Of a stretch of 64,000 nt of DNA, positions 17,093 through 26,748 are shown piece by piece. Where the stretch lies: contig NZ_CP140152.1 in the NCBI RefSeq assembly GCF_034479515.1, forward strand, positions 3,100,001-3,164,000, given 5' to 3'. The notes under the pieces were generated by a model. The model saw only the letters and a list, made by a program, of their open reading frames with translations. It did not search any database and was not told the origin of the DNA. The translations under genes and the position numbers were made by a program. Source of the stretch: Duganella zoogloeoides (lineage in GTDB: Bacteria; Pseudomonadota; Gammaproteobacteria; Burkholderiales; Burkholderiaceae_D). Position 1 is the stretch's first letter; each line of letters opens with the position of its first letter.

Positions 17093-18607
17093 ATGCCCCA
17101 ACAGAACCAACAAACTCAACCATCTCGCCCGGTGCGCCGGGTCATTATTGCCGGCGGCGGCACCGCCGGCTGGATGGCCGCCGCCGCCCTGTCGCGCACG
17201 CTGGGCAAGGTGCTCGATATCAAGCTGGTCGAATCCGACGACATCGGCACCGTGGGCGTGGGCGAGGCCACCATTCCCAGCCTGGCGCAGTTCCATCGCC
17301 TGATCGATATCGACGAGCGCGAATTCATGGCAGCCACCCAGGCCACCTTCAAGCTGGGCATCAGCTTCGAGAACTGGCGCGCCCGTGACGAAAATTACAT
17401 CCATGCGTTTGGCTCCACGGGCACCGACCACTGGACCGCCGGCTTTCACCATTTCTGGCAAAAGGGCCGCGAGCGCGGCATCGCTGCCGACTACGGCGAC
17501 TATTGCCTCGAGCACAAGGCGGCGCGGGCACTGCGCTTCGGCCACCTGCCCGACGACGGCCTGGTGTACGCCTATCACCTCGACGCCAGCCGCTACGCGC
17601 GCTACCTGCGCCGCTACGCCGAGCACTTCGGCATCGAACGGATCGAGGGCAAGATCGCCAGTGTCGAGCGCGACCCGGCCAATGGCAACGTGGCGGCGCT
17701 GCTGCTCGATTCGGGCCGCCGCCTCGAAGGCGACCTGTTCATCGACTGCACGGGCTTCCGCTCGCTGCTGCTGGGCCAGACCATGGGCGTCGAGTATGAG
17801 GACTGGTCGCAATGGCTGTTCAACGACAGCGCGATCGCCGTGCAGACCGAGTCGGTGGGACCGGCCGTGCCGCTCACGCGCGCGATCGCCCACGACTGGG
17901 GCTGGCAGTGGCGCATCCCGCTGCAGCACCGCACCGGCAACGGCATCGTGTTTTCCAGCCGCTTCGTCGATGACGACACCGCGAGAGCCGCACTGCTGGC
18001 CAATATCGAGGGCAAGGTGCTGACCGAGCCGCGCGTGATCCGTTTTACACCAGGCCAGCGCCGCCAGGTGTGGGCCGGCAACGTGGTGGGACTGGGGCTG
18101 GCAACCGGCTTCCTCGAGCCGATCGAATCGACCAGCATCCACCTGATCCAGCGCAGCATCGTGCGCCTGTTGCAGCTGTTCCCGACCGAAGGCATCGAAC
18201 CGGTGGACGTGGCAGAGTTCAACACCCAGGCCGCCGACGACATCCGCACCATCCGCGACTTCATCATCCTCCACTACAAGGTGACCGAGCGCGACGATAC
18301 GCCGTACTGGCGCGCCGCGCGCGACATGACGGTACCGCCGTCGCTGCAGCACCGGCTCGACCTGTTCGGCGGCTCGGGCCGCGTGTTCCGGTCGCAGAAT
18401 GAGCTGTTCTCCGAAAACTCGTGGGTGCAGGTCATGCTGGGCCAGGGCTTATTTCCGCGCACGCAGCACCATACGGCCCACGTGATGCCCGAGCGTGAGC
18501 TGGCGGCGTTCCTCGACGGCATCCGTACCGGCATCGACCGCACCGTTGCGCAGATGCCGGCGCACCAGGCGTATGTCGAACGCTACTGCCCGACGAGCCA
18601 ACCGTAG
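17093..18607 (+). CDS. Tryptophan-halogenase-family flavoprotein
   Basis: 504-residue FAD-dependent protein of the tryptophan 7-halogenase family. It shows the N-terminal dinucleotide-binding GGGTAGWMAAAAL, the GVGEATIPSL stretch and the family motif WGWQWRIPLQ (WxWxIP), which keeps out monooxygenase activity in characterised halogenases. GLATGFLEPIESTSIHL is the usual conserved segment near the flavin. Homologues frequently sit beside TonB receptors and glycan genes in proteobacteria, where their substrate is unknown. True tryptophan halogenation is not implied by the family name. No flavin reductase gene is in the window. Confidence 0.88.
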   Translation: MPQQNQQTQPSRPVRRVIIAGGGTAGWMAAAALSRTLGKVLDIKLVESDDIGTVGVGEATIPSLAQFHRLIDIDEREFMAATQATFKLGISFENWRARDENYIHAFGSTGTDHWTAGFHHFWQKGRERGIAADYGDYCLEHKAARALRFGHLPDDGLVYAYHLDASRYARYLRRYAEHFGIERIEGKIASVERDPANGNVAALLLDSGRRLEGDLFIDCTGFRSLLLGQTMGVEYEDWSQWLFNDSAIAVQTESVGPAVPLTRAIAHDWGWQWRIPLQHRTGNGIVFSSRFVDDDTARAALLANIEGKVLTEPRVIRFTPGQRRQVWAGNVVGLGLATGFLEPIESTSIHLIQRSIVRLLQLFPTEGIEPVDVAEFNTQAADDIRTIRDFIILHYKVTERDDTPYWRAARDMTVPPSLQHRLDLFGGSGRVFRSQNELFSENSWVQVMLGQGLFPRTQHHTAHVMPERELAAFLDGIRTGIDRTVAQMPAHQAYVERYCPTSQP

Positions 18608-18630
18608 CAGCCGGCTGTCTGACAGTCTGC

Positions 18631-18656
18631 CTGGCGGTGTTGACACGCACCGCCAG
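18631..18656 (+). terminator. Hairpin after the halogenase-family gene
   Basis: CTGGCGGTG (18631-18639) pairs perfectly with CACCGCCAG (18648-18656) around an 8-nt loop, 24 bp after the stop at 18607. No T-tract follows, so intrinsic termination is doubtful. A second imperfect hairpin (TTGTG-CGGCAC / GTGCCG-CACAA, 18680-18706, one bulged T) follows and is trailed by a T-rich stretch. Together they may end the transcript. The rest of the 18608-18860 gap shows nothing else I can name. Confidence 0.4.
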
Positions 18657-18860
18657 CCCGCGCCGCCACCGCGCTCCCGTTGTGTCGGCACCCACGTGCC
18701 GCACAATTCGTTGTTAGTTTGCACGTTAAATTGCACCATATCCACATCGCCTGTATAGTTCCAATAGGTTCTCGGATTTTTCCCGCCTCCCCTGCCGTAC
18801 CCCCTCCTTCGCAATATCGAAGTGCAATTATTTGCATGTCGAAAATATAGATCAGCCCAT

Positions 18861-20126
18861 ATGCCGAGCAATTCTTCTGCGCCTCGTATGCTTGTACGAT
18901 TCGCCATCATTTTTATGTGTGCCAGAGCGGCAAGCGCGCAGGCACAGGCGACGACGGACGAGTTGGCGGTGCAGCCGTGGACCTTTGCCGGCTACGGCAG
19001 CGCCGGGCTGGTCCACTCCAGCGAACGCAACGCCGACTTTACGTCGAATGTTATTAATCCCGGCCGCGCCGGAATGTCAAAGCACACCAGCTATGACGTC
19101 GATAGCCGGTTCGCTGGCCAGATTAATTATGAATCGAACGCCGACTGGTCGGCGGTGTTACAGGTTATTACCGAGCGAAACCTGGACAAGGATTTTTCAC
19201 CGCGCGTTGAATGGGCGAATATAAAATACCGCTATTCGCCGGAACTCAGTATTCGCATCGGCCGCACTGCACTGCCGATATTTTTATTGGGCGATTATCG
19301 CAAGGCCAGTTATGCATTGCCGTGGGTACGGCCCCCGGTCGAGGTCTATGGCGGCCTGCCGGTATCGAACAGCGACGGCATTGATGTCAGTTACAGCTGG
19401 CGCACGGGCGGGCTGAAAAATGTGACGCAGGGCTCGTTCGGGCGTACCCGGGTGCGGGTCGGCAATTCGGCCCACGCCAATGCCAGGCAACTGATCGGCA
19501 TTTCCAACACCACCACCACCGACAACCTGACGGTGCGCGCCAGCATAATGACCGCCACGCTTACCGTCGATATCGCCAAGCCGCTGTTTGACGCCTTCAG
19601 GCAATTCGGACCGCCCGGTGCCGCGCTGGCCGAGCGCTACGACGTGTCGAACAAGCGGACGTCGGTTGCAGCGATCGGTTTTACGTATGATCCCGGTTCC
19701 TGGTTCCTGATGGGCGAAACCGGCCGCTTGAACGCACGATCATATCTCGGCAACAAATCGGTGTCGTACCTGGGCACCGGCTACCGCTGGAATGCATTCA
19801 CACCGTTTGTCACCTATTCCAGGGCCAAGGCGCACCAGCCGTTATTCGATGCGGGCCTGCCCGTGTCGGCGTACCCGGCGCAGGTGGTACCGCTTGCCAT
19901 CGGTCTCAATCAGCAGCTCAACGGCTTGCTGCGCACCATCGCCGCGCAGCATACGGTCAGCACCGGCGTGCGCTGGGACTTCGCGCGCGACTACAGCCTG
20001 AAGCTGCAATACGATCGCCTGCGCCCCGAGGGCGTGAGCAATGGCACGCTGATCAATGTCCAGCCTGGCTTCAGATCGGGGCATCCGGTCCACGTGGTGA
20101 GCACCATGCTCGATTTCGTTTTCTGA
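18861..20126 (+). CDS. Predicted outer-membrane beta-barrel (porin-like) protein
   Basis: 421-residue exported protein. From the ATG at 18861 there is a signal peptide (LVRFAIIFMCARAASAQAQ) followed by alternating beta strands (WTFAGYGSAGLVHSS, SDGIDVSYSWRTGG) and a C-terminal aromatic barrel signature (STMLDFVF). No family is recognised with certainty; it looks like the barrel partners found next to PstS-like proteins and GGDEF regulators. It is the first gene of a three-gene set, 10 bp before the binding-protein gene. Codon use in the first third is more A/T-rich than in its neighbours. A longer frame from 18822 exists but gives a poorer signal peptide. Confidence 0.7.
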   Translation: MPSNSSAPRMLVRFAIIFMCARAASAQAQATTDELAVQPWTFAGYGSAGLVHSSERNADFTSNVINPGRAGMSKHTSYDVDSRFAGQINYESNADWSAVLQVITERNLDKDFSPRVEWANIKYRYSPELSIRIGRTALPIFLLGDYRKASYALPWVRPPVEVYGGLPVSNSDGIDVSYSWRTGGLKNVTQGSFGRTRVRVGNSAHANARQLIGISNTTTTDNLTVRASIMTATLTVDIAKPLFDAFRQFGPPGAALAERYDVSNKRTSVAAIGFTYDPGSWFLMGETGRLNARSYLGNKSVSYLGTGYRWNAFTPFVTYSRAKAHQPLFDAGLPVSAYPAQVVPLAIGLNQQLNGLLRTIAAQHTVSTGVRWDFARDYSLKLQYDRLRPEGVSNGTLINVQPGFRSGHPVHVVSTMLDFVF

Positions 20127-20136
20127 TGGTGGCGCC

Positions 20137-20589
20137 ATGAACCTCTATACGACACCATTTACAACACCATTACTGACATCGCTGCTGGCACTGACGCTCA
20201 GTATCATTTGCCCCAGTGCGTCTGCCGAACTGGTCGTCATTGTCTCGGCCAAGCGCGCGCCGGTGGCGCTCAATCGCGGCCAGGTCTCCGATATTTTTCT
20301 CGCCCAGACCGAACGTTTTCCCAACGGCGACAGCGTCACCCCGCTGGACCTGTCGATCGATTCGCCGCTGCGCGAACAGTTCTACGACAAGGTCAGCGCC
20401 AAGTCGCCGGCGCTGCTGCGCGCCTACTGGACCAAGATGGTCTTCACCGGGCGCGGACTGCCGCCCAGGGAAATGGCCACCAGCGTGGCGATGCGGCGCC
20501 AGGTCGCGGCCAATCCATCGCTGATCGGCTACATCGACAGCGCCGCGCTGGACGACAGCGTCCAGATCGTATTAGTTGTGAGTAAATAA
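20137..20589 (+). CDS. Small periplasmic PstS-like substrate-binding domain protein
   Basis: 150-residue exported protein with a signal peptide (LLALTLSIICPSASA) and one lobe of a type 2 periplasmic binding fold. ELVVIVSAKRAPVALNRGQV, FLAQTERFPNGD, PLREQFYDKV, YWTKMVFTGRG and GYIDSAALDD are typical of PstS-related short proteins annotated as phosphate-ABC-type substrate-binding. It is about half the length of true PstS, and no ABC permease or ATPase genes are adjacent, so a transport role is unlikely. One base separates its stop from the GGDEF-EAL gene, whose periplasmic sensor domain it may serve. Confidence 0.78.
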   Translation: MNLYTTPFTTPLLTSLLALTLSIICPSASAELVVIVSAKRAPVALNRGQVSDIFLAQTERFPNGDSVTPLDLSIDSPLREQFYDKVSAKSPALLRAYWTKMVFTGRGLPPREMATSVAMRRQVAANPSLIGYIDSAALDDSVQIVLVVSK

Positions 20590-20590
20590 C

Positions 20591-23194
20591 ATGCCCCCGG
20601 CAAAGGTTGGCAATGCCAGCCTGGAAATGTTTGCCCAGCACACCGAAGTGCGGCAGTCGCTCGCCATGCCGCTGTTCGCCCTGGTGTTGCTGGTGCTGAT
20701 CTGGGGTGCGACCTTTCACTTCATCCGCATCGAGCACGACAACACGGTGCGCGCGGTCAACGCCTCCCTTGCAGACCTGATCGACACCTACGAGGCGCAA
20801 ATCGCGCGCAATGTCGGCGGCATTGAGCAGACCCTCAAGACCGTCAACTATGCCGTCAAACTGAACGGCACCAGGAACGCCTTGCAGGCAATGAAGAACG
20901 AAGACCTGCTGCCGCCGGCGATCGTGTTTGCAGTCAGCGTCATCGACAGCGACGGCAACCTGGTGGAAGCCAGTCCGCCAGCGGCGGCCGCGTCGGTGGC
21001 GGCGCAACCGTTTTTCAGGCATCACCGCGACGATGCTACGGACCGGGTGTTTGTCAGCGGTGCGCCCGGTGCGGACCAGCACCATGCAGCGGTTCAATTT
21101 ACCAAGCGCCTGACCGATAACGCCGGCCGCTTCAGCGGCGTTGCCATGCTGACCGTGGATGCCGGATATTTCACCAGCGCCTACGAGACGTCGCGCCTCG
21201 GCAGGCATGGCATGCTGGCACTCCTGGACCAGGACGGCGCCATGCTGGCGTCGCGTATCGGTGACAACACGTCGTTACCGCCCACGGCCGACGCCATCGA
21301 GCGCTATACCGCCACGCGCCGCATCGGCCGCTTGCATCTGAACGCGGTCGTCGGGCTGGGAAAAGCGGAGCAACTGACGGCCTTCGACGCGCGCCGCCTG
21401 ACCCACCTGTGGCAAGCCGGCGGCGCCACGCTGGTCTTGCTGGCCATGCTGGCCGTATTCTGGGGCTGGAACCGGCAAGGGGCCAAAACCCGCCGCAGCA
21501 TCCGGCTGGCGCAGCAAACCTACGAAGCCGCCTCGGAAAGCAACCAGGATGCGTTTTTTGTCCTCCACAGCATGGTCGATCAGGCCAACACGATTACCGA
21601 CTTCCGCATCTCGGCAGTCAACCGCCAGGCCGAAGTGATGACCGGCGTCGGCCGGCACCACCTGCGCAATACGTCGCTGCGCAGCCTGATGCCGGACGCC
21701 TTTACCAACGGGATCTTCGACAAGCTGGCGCGGGCCGCGACCCAGGGTGGCGTCCACGAAAAGGAAATCAGGAATACGGTCGAGCAGTTCAAGGGTACCT
21801 GGTTTCACGAACAGCTGATCGGCGTGGAAGGCGGCGTGATTGCGATCGTGCGCGATGTCAGCGAACGCAAGGCAGCGGAAGAAAAAATTCTCCACATGGC
21901 CCAGCACGATGCGTTGACGGGCTTGCCCAATCGCGCGCTGCTGCAATCGCGCATCGAACGCGCGGTGGCGCACGCGACCCGCCGCGACGGCGTGGTGGTG
22001 GTGGCGTTCATCGACCTCGACAACTTCAAGATGGTCAACGATGGCCTGGGCCATGGCGCCGGCGACATGCTGCTCGCCCAGATCGCTGCCCGCATGCACG
22101 GTTGCCTGCGCCGCCAGGATACGCTCGGACGTTTTGGCGGCGACGAGTTCGTGATGGTGCTGCCGGCCCGGCGCGACCAGCTGGCGCAGTGTTTCGCCCT
22201 GCTTGACCAGGTCACCGCCTCCGTCGCGCGCACCGTGGACATCGAAGGCCACGCAGTCCAGATCAGCTGCAGTACCGGCGTTGCGGTGTTTCCGCGCGAT
22301 GGCAATACCGCCGCCTCCCTGCTCACCCGCGCCGATGTCGCCATGTACAGCGCCAAGGCCTCGGGCAAGAATCAATGCCGCTTTTATGCGGACAGCATGA
22401 ACGCCAATGCGGAAAACAAGCTGGCGATGGTGGCCAGCTTGCGTACGGCCGTGGAGGAGCAGCAGTTCCGCGTGGTGTACCAGCCCAAGTTCGATATCAG
22501 GACCGGCGCGATTTTCGGCGTGGAGGCACTGGTGCGCTGGGACCATCCGACCGGCGGCCCGATCCCGCCGGCCGACTTCATTCCGCTGGCCGAGGAATGC
22601 GGCATCATCGTCGACATAGGACGCTGGGTGATGCGGACGGCATGTGCCCAGAGCATGGCCTGGCAGCACGCGGGACTGCCGCCGCTGGTCATGTCGGTCA
22701 ACGTCTCGCCGCGCCAGTTCGACGATGCGGACCTGCTGACCGATATTGCCGCCACCCTGCTGGGCACTGGCCTGCCGGCCCACTTGCTGGAACTGGAGAT
22801 CACCGAGAGCCTGATCATGCGCGATCTCGATGGCGCCGTCGCCACCATGCGCGAGCTCCAGCACATGGGGCTGTTATTGTCGATCGACGATTTCGGCACC
22901 GGCTATTCCAGCCTCTCGTCGCTGAAATCCTTCCCGATCACCACGCTGAAGATCGACCAGTCGTTTGTGCGCGACCTCGGCGCCAAGACCGAAGACCAGG
23001 CGATTGCCCGCGCCATCATCGCCCTGGCGCATGAACTCAAATTGCGCGTGATTGCCGAAGGCGTGGAGACCCACGCGCAGCTGGACTTCCTGCGCGCCAG
23101 CGGCTGCGACGAGGTGCAAGGCTACCTGTTCGGCCGTCCCTCGGCCCCGGATGTGATCGAAGCGCTGTTGCAGGCGCCCGCCGTGGCAGCCTGA
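20591..23194 (+). CDS. Membrane-bound PAS-GGDEF-EAL c-di-GMP protein
   Basis: 867-residue protein. A membrane segment near residues 27-46, a periplasmic Cache-like sensor to about 270 and a second membrane segment (LVLLAMLAVFWGW) come first. A PAS-like domain (about 310-425), a GGDEF domain with intact GGDEF at 516-520 and an EAL domain with intact EALVRW at 645-650 follow. An RRQD inhibitory I-site lies exactly five residues before GGDEF. EAL residues such as NVSPRQF, LEITES, SIDDFGTGYSSL and KIDQSFV are present, so both cyclase and phosphodiesterase activities are possible. It follows the PstS-like gene by one base, suggesting the binding protein feeds signals to its periplasmic domain. Confidence 0.92.
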   Translation: MPPAKVGNASLEMFAQHTEVRQSLAMPLFALVLLVLIWGATFHFIRIEHDNTVRAVNASLADLIDTYEAQIARNVGGIEQTLKTVNYAVKLNGTRNALQAMKNEDLLPPAIVFAVSVIDSDGNLVEASPPAAAASVAAQPFFRHHRDDATDRVFVSGAPGADQHHAAVQFTKRLTDNAGRFSGVAMLTVDAGYFTSAYETSRLGRHGMLALLDQDGAMLASRIGDNTSLPPTADAIERYTATRRIGRLHLNAVVGLGKAEQLTAFDARRLTHLWQAGGATLVLLAMLAVFWGWNRQGAKTRRSIRLAQQTYEAASESNQDAFFVLHSMVDQANTITDFRISAVNRQAEVMTGVGRHHLRNTSLRSLMPDAFTNGIFDKLARAATQGGVHEKEIRNTVEQFKGTWFHEQLIGVEGGVIAIVRDVSERKAAEEKILHMAQHDALTGLPNRALLQSRIERAVAHATRRDGVVVVAFIDLDNFKMVNDGLGHGAGDMLLAQIAARMHGCLRRQDTLGRFGGDEFVMVLPARRDQLAQCFALLDQVTASVARTVDIEGHAVQISCSTGVAVFPRDGNTAASLLTRADVAMYSAKASGKNQCRFYADSMNANAENKLAMVASLRTAVEEQQFRVVYQPKFDIRTGAIFGVEALVRWDHPTGGPIPPADFIPLAEECGIIVDIGRWVMRTACAQSMAWQHAGLPPLVMSVNVSPRQFDDADLLTDIAATLLGTGLPAHLLELEITESLIMRDLDGAVATMRELQHMGLLLSIDDFGTGYSSLSSLKSFPITTLKIDQSFVRDLGAKTEDQAIARAIIALAHELKLRVIAEGVETHAQLDFLRASGCDEVQGYLFGRPSAPDVIEALLQAPAVAA

Positions 23195-23293
23195 ATAATC
23201 ATCGCGGCGATCACTTGGCGCGTGCGAACGGACAATGGATGACTTCCGGTCGCAGTATGGTTATGCTGGTCCGTTTCCATACCGAGGACCACC

Positions 23294-26200
23294 ATGCATC
23301 CAGTTGGCATATTCCTGGCGCGGTTGCTGATACCGGTCTTGCTGGCCTGCGCCGCGCCTGTCGCGCGGTCGGCCGACACCACTCCCGTCACCGAGCAGCG
23401 CTACCTGTCCGGCCAAGGGCCCGCCACGGCCGTGCCGTGGGAATTCAAGGTCTCCGATGGCCGCCGCGCCGGCGCGTGGTCAACCATACCGGTGCCATCG
23501 AACTGGGAGCTGCAAGGCTTTGGCGGCTACGACTACGGCGAAGGCGCCAAGCGACACAACGAACAAGGCCAGTACCGCGTGAAGTTTGCCGTGCCGCCGG
23601 CCTGGCGCGGCCGCACCATCAGGCTGGTGTTCGAAGGCGTGATGACGGAAGCGACGGTGCGCGTCAACGGCGTGGCGGCTGGCGCGCCCCATATCGGCGG
23701 CTTCTACCGCTGCGGCTACGACATCACGCAACTGGTCAAGCTTTCCGCCAATGCCGACAACGTGCTGGAAGTGGATGTCAACAAGGTCGCGTCGGATGCG
23801 GCCAGCGAAAAAGCCGAACGCGCCGGCGACTACTGGGTCTTCGGCGGCATCTTCCGTCCGGTGTGGCTGGAAGCAGCACCGGCGCAGGCGATTACCGGCG
23901 TGGCCATCGATGCACGGGCCGACGGCACGCTGGCCGCGCGCGTGCGCCTGTCGCAGCCGGCGCCGGGCGCCAGCGTGGAAGGCCAGGTATTTGACGCAGC
24001 GGGCAAGGCGGTCGGGCCGGTGTTCCGCGTGGGGTTGCCGGCTTCGGCTTCGGCTTCTTCTGCCGATCCCGCGCCGGTCACCGTGCGCGGCAGCGTGCCC
24101 GCGCCGCGCCTGTGGACGGCCGAGACGCCCAACCTGTACACGCTGCGCCTGACCTTGCGCCAGGACGGCAAGGCGCTCCACACGCAAAGTACGCGCTTCG
24201 GCTTCCGCACCTTCGAAGTGCGCCAGGGCGATGGCCTGTACCTGAACGGCCGCAAGATCGTCATCAAGGGCGTCAACCGCCACAGCTTCCGGCCCGGGAC
24301 AGGCCGCGCGCTCGACCGCGAGGACAACTACGCCGACGCGCGCCTGATCAAGTCGATGAACATGAACACGGCGCGCATGTCGCACTATCCTCCCGACCCC
24401 GCCTTCCTCGAAGCGGCCGACGAACTGGGCTTGTACGTGATCGACGAGCTGTCGGGCTGGCAGGCCGCGCACGGCACCACGATTGGCCGCAAGCTGGTGG
24501 CGGAGATGGTGCCGCGCGACGTCAACCATCCGAGCATCCTGTTCTGGGCCAACGGCAACGAAGGCGGTTTTAACACCGACCTCGACGCGGAATACGGCAA
24601 GTACGACCCGCAGCAGCGTCCCGTCATCCATCCATGGGCCATCTTCAACGGGCTCGACACCAAGCATTATCCGAACTGGAACCTGGTCAACGAGCGCCTG
24701 CGCGGCCCCAACCTGTTCATGCCGACCGAATTCATGCACGCGCTGTACGACGGTGGCGGCGGCGCCAGCCTGCAAGACTACTGGGACGCGATGATGGCTT
24801 CGCCGAGGGGCGTCGGTGGCGTGATCTGGGCGCTGGTGGACGAAGGCGTGGCCCGTACCGACCAGGGCAACCGCATCGACCCGTACGGCACCTATGGCCC
24901 CGACGGCATCGTCGGGCCGCACCACGAAAAGGAAGGCAGTTACTACGCGGTCAAGGACATCTGGTCGCCGATAAAGCTGGGCGCAGCCACGTTCGACGCC
25001 GGTTTCGACGGCACGCTGCCCGTGCACAACCGCTACGACTTCGCCAGCCTGGACCAGGTGCGCTTCGACTGGCGCCTGCTGCGCTTTGCCGCGTCCGATG
25101 CGGCGTCCACGGCTGCGCACGAACTGGCCAGGGGCGCAGGCAGCGCCCAGGGCGTGGCCGCACGCAGCGATGGCAAGCTCGACCTGCGCCTGCCTGCCGG
25201 GTGGCGCAAGCTCGATGCCGATGCGATCGCGGTGACCGCGACCGGCGCGGATGGGCAGCACATCTGGACCTGGACATACCCGGCCAGCGATCTGTCGGCA
25301 CGACTGGCCGCGCGCATGGCGGGCAAGACCTTGCCGCACCAGCGGCAGCCTGCGCGCGCCGCCGCCAATCCGGTCAGCAATGCTGAGCGGATGTCCGCTT
25401 CTGCCGGTGCCGGTGCCGGCAACTCTACTGCCAGCGCCGCGTCAACCATTGCTGGCGCAGCCAGCGCTTCGTCTGCCAGCCCCGCAGCGATCCCCGCAGC
25501 CGCATCTCCGGCAGCATCAGCTACGCCGACGGTCACCACCGAGGGAGATACGCTGCGCCTGGCCGCCGGGCCGGTCAGCGCTACCTTCGACGCAGCCAGT
25601 GGCCAGCTGCGCACGCTGCAACACGGCAGCCGCGTGTCGGCCCTGACCAACGGGCCGCGCCTGGCGTATGCCCGCCCGCTGCCAGCAGCGAGTACCGACA
25701 TCGCCTGGCTGCCGCTTATCGATCGCGCAGACGATAGCAGCCCCCCTAGCGCCAGCAACCAGCCCGGCGCCACCATCCACCGCCTGACCGCGCCGCAAAC
25801 GGCCAGCGTGATCGAACTGACTCCTGCCTTCGACAAGGCTACCGCCTACGCCCGCTTCAAACTCGAGATCAGCGCCGACGGCACCACCTGGAAAACCGTG
25901 TTCGACGCCACCCGCCGCAAGTCGGACGGCAACGCCTACCGTTTCCCGCCGCAGCCGGTGCTGGCCGTGCGCATCACCAATCCCATCGACCAGCATGGGC
26001 AGGCGATCGCCATGACCGGCGTGCGCCTCGGCCACGCGGCGCAGCGCTTCCCTGCCGCATCCGATACGGCAAGCCTGGCCACGGTGCGCAGCGGCACCGG
26101 CGCCGATGCCGATGGCAAGCCCGTGGCCTGGATCGAGGCCAGCCATAGCGGCGGCCTCGATCGCCTGCGCTGGACCATGGCCGCCAACGGCGACCTGCGC

Positions 26201-26719
26201 CTCGATTACGGCTACCGGCTGGACGGCGTGGTGCAATACCACGGCATCACCTTCGACCATCCCGAGACAGCGCTGCGCAGCACGCGCTGGCTCGGAGAAG
26301 GACCGTACCGCGTGTGGAAAAACCGGCTGCAAGGCACCTGGCTCGGCGTGCACGAGGTGGCGCAATTCGACCAGCAGCCGGGCGAAAGCTTCCGCTATCC
26401 CGAATCGCAGGGCTTTTTTGCCGGCGTACGCTGGGCGCGGCTGGACACCACGACCGGCATGCTGCGTGTCAGCAGGAACAGCAGCAGCAACAGCAGCGAC
26501 GCCAGCAGCGGCGCGCCCGACGGCTACCTGCGCATCGGTACGCCGCGCATCTCGCATGCGAATACGACTGTGGAATTCCCGGCCGGCGACCTGTCCTGGC
26601 TGCACGCCATCCCCGCCATCGGCGAAAAATTCACGCCGACCGAAGCGCTGGGCCCCTCGGCCGCCTGGCCGGTTGCCAACGGCGCCTACGCAGGCAGCCT
26701 GACCTTGCGCTTCGACTGA
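23294..26719 (+). CDS. GH2 family beta-galactosidase-like enzyme with Ala/Ser linkers (secreted)
   Basis: 1141-residue secreted glycoside hydrolase family 2 enzyme. It has a signal peptide (to about ARSAD), a jelly-roll sugar-binding domain (VPSNWELQGFGGYDYGEG), Ig-like domains and a TIM barrel. The acid/base lies in WANGNEGG (E423) and the likely nucleophile in MPTEFMHAL (E479). A C-terminal galactose-mutarotase-like domain (TRWLGEGPYRVWKNR) resembles the LacZ small-chain domain. Odd features are a roughly 55-residue Ala/Ser-rich insert (about 694-750) and a Ser/Asn run (about 1061-1073). It overlaps the following GH43 frame by one base (TGATG). It probably acts on galactosides from plant polymers. 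Confidence 0.88.
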   Translation: MHPVGIFLARLLIPVLLACAAPVARSADTTPVTEQRYLSGQGPATAVPWEFKVSDGRRAGAWSTIPVPSNWELQGFGGYDYGEGAKRHNEQGQYRVKFAVPPAWRGRTIRLVFEGVMTEATVRVNGVAAGAPHIGGFYRCGYDITQLVKLSANADNVLEVDVNKVASDAASEKAERAGDYWVFGGIFRPVWLEAAPAQAITGVAIDARADGTLAARVRLSQPAPGASVEGQVFDAAGKAVGPVFRVGLPASASASSADPAPVTVRGSVPAPRLWTAETPNLYTLRLTLRQDGKALHTQSTRFGFRTFEVRQGDGLYLNGRKIVIKGVNRHSFRPGTGRALDREDNYADARLIKSMNMNTARMSHYPPDPAFLEAADELGLYVIDELSGWQAAHGTTIGRKLVAEMVPRDVNHPSILFWANGNEGGFNTDLDAEYGKYDPQQRPVIHPWAIFNGLDTKHYPNWNLVNERLRGPNLFMPTEFMHALYDGGGGASLQDYWDAMMASPRGVGGVIWALVDEGVARTDQGNRIDPYGTYGPDGIVGPHHEKEGSYYAVKDIWSPIKLGAATFDAGFDGTLPVHNRYDFASLDQVRFDWRLLRFAASDAASTAAHELARGAGSAQGVAARSDGKLDLRLPAGWRKLDADAIAVTATGADGQHIWTWTYPASDLSARLAARMAGKTLPHQRQPARAAANPVSNAERMSASAGAGAGNSTASAASTIAGAASASSASPAAIPAAASPAASATPTVTTEGDTLRLAAGPVSATFDAASGQLRTLQHGSRVSALTNGPRLAYARPLPAASTDIAWLPLIDRADDSSPPSASNQPGATIHRLTAPQTASVIELTPAFDKATAYARFKLEISADGTTWKTVFDATRRKSDGNAYRFPPQPVLAVRITNPIDQHGQAIAMTGVRLGHAAQRFPAASDTASLATVRSGTGADADGKPVAWIEASHSGGLDRLRWTMAANGDLRLDYGYRLDGVVQYHGITFDHPETALRSTRWLGEGPYRVWKNRLQGTWLGVHEVAQFDQQPGESFRYPESQGFFAGVRWARLDTTTGMLRVSRNSSSNSSDASSGAPDGYLRIGTPRISHANTTVEFPAGDLSWLHAIPAIGEKFTPTEALGPSAAWPVANGAYAGSLTLRFD

Positions 26720-26748
26720 TGTTCACCCTGACCCGACGAAAGGCCCAC

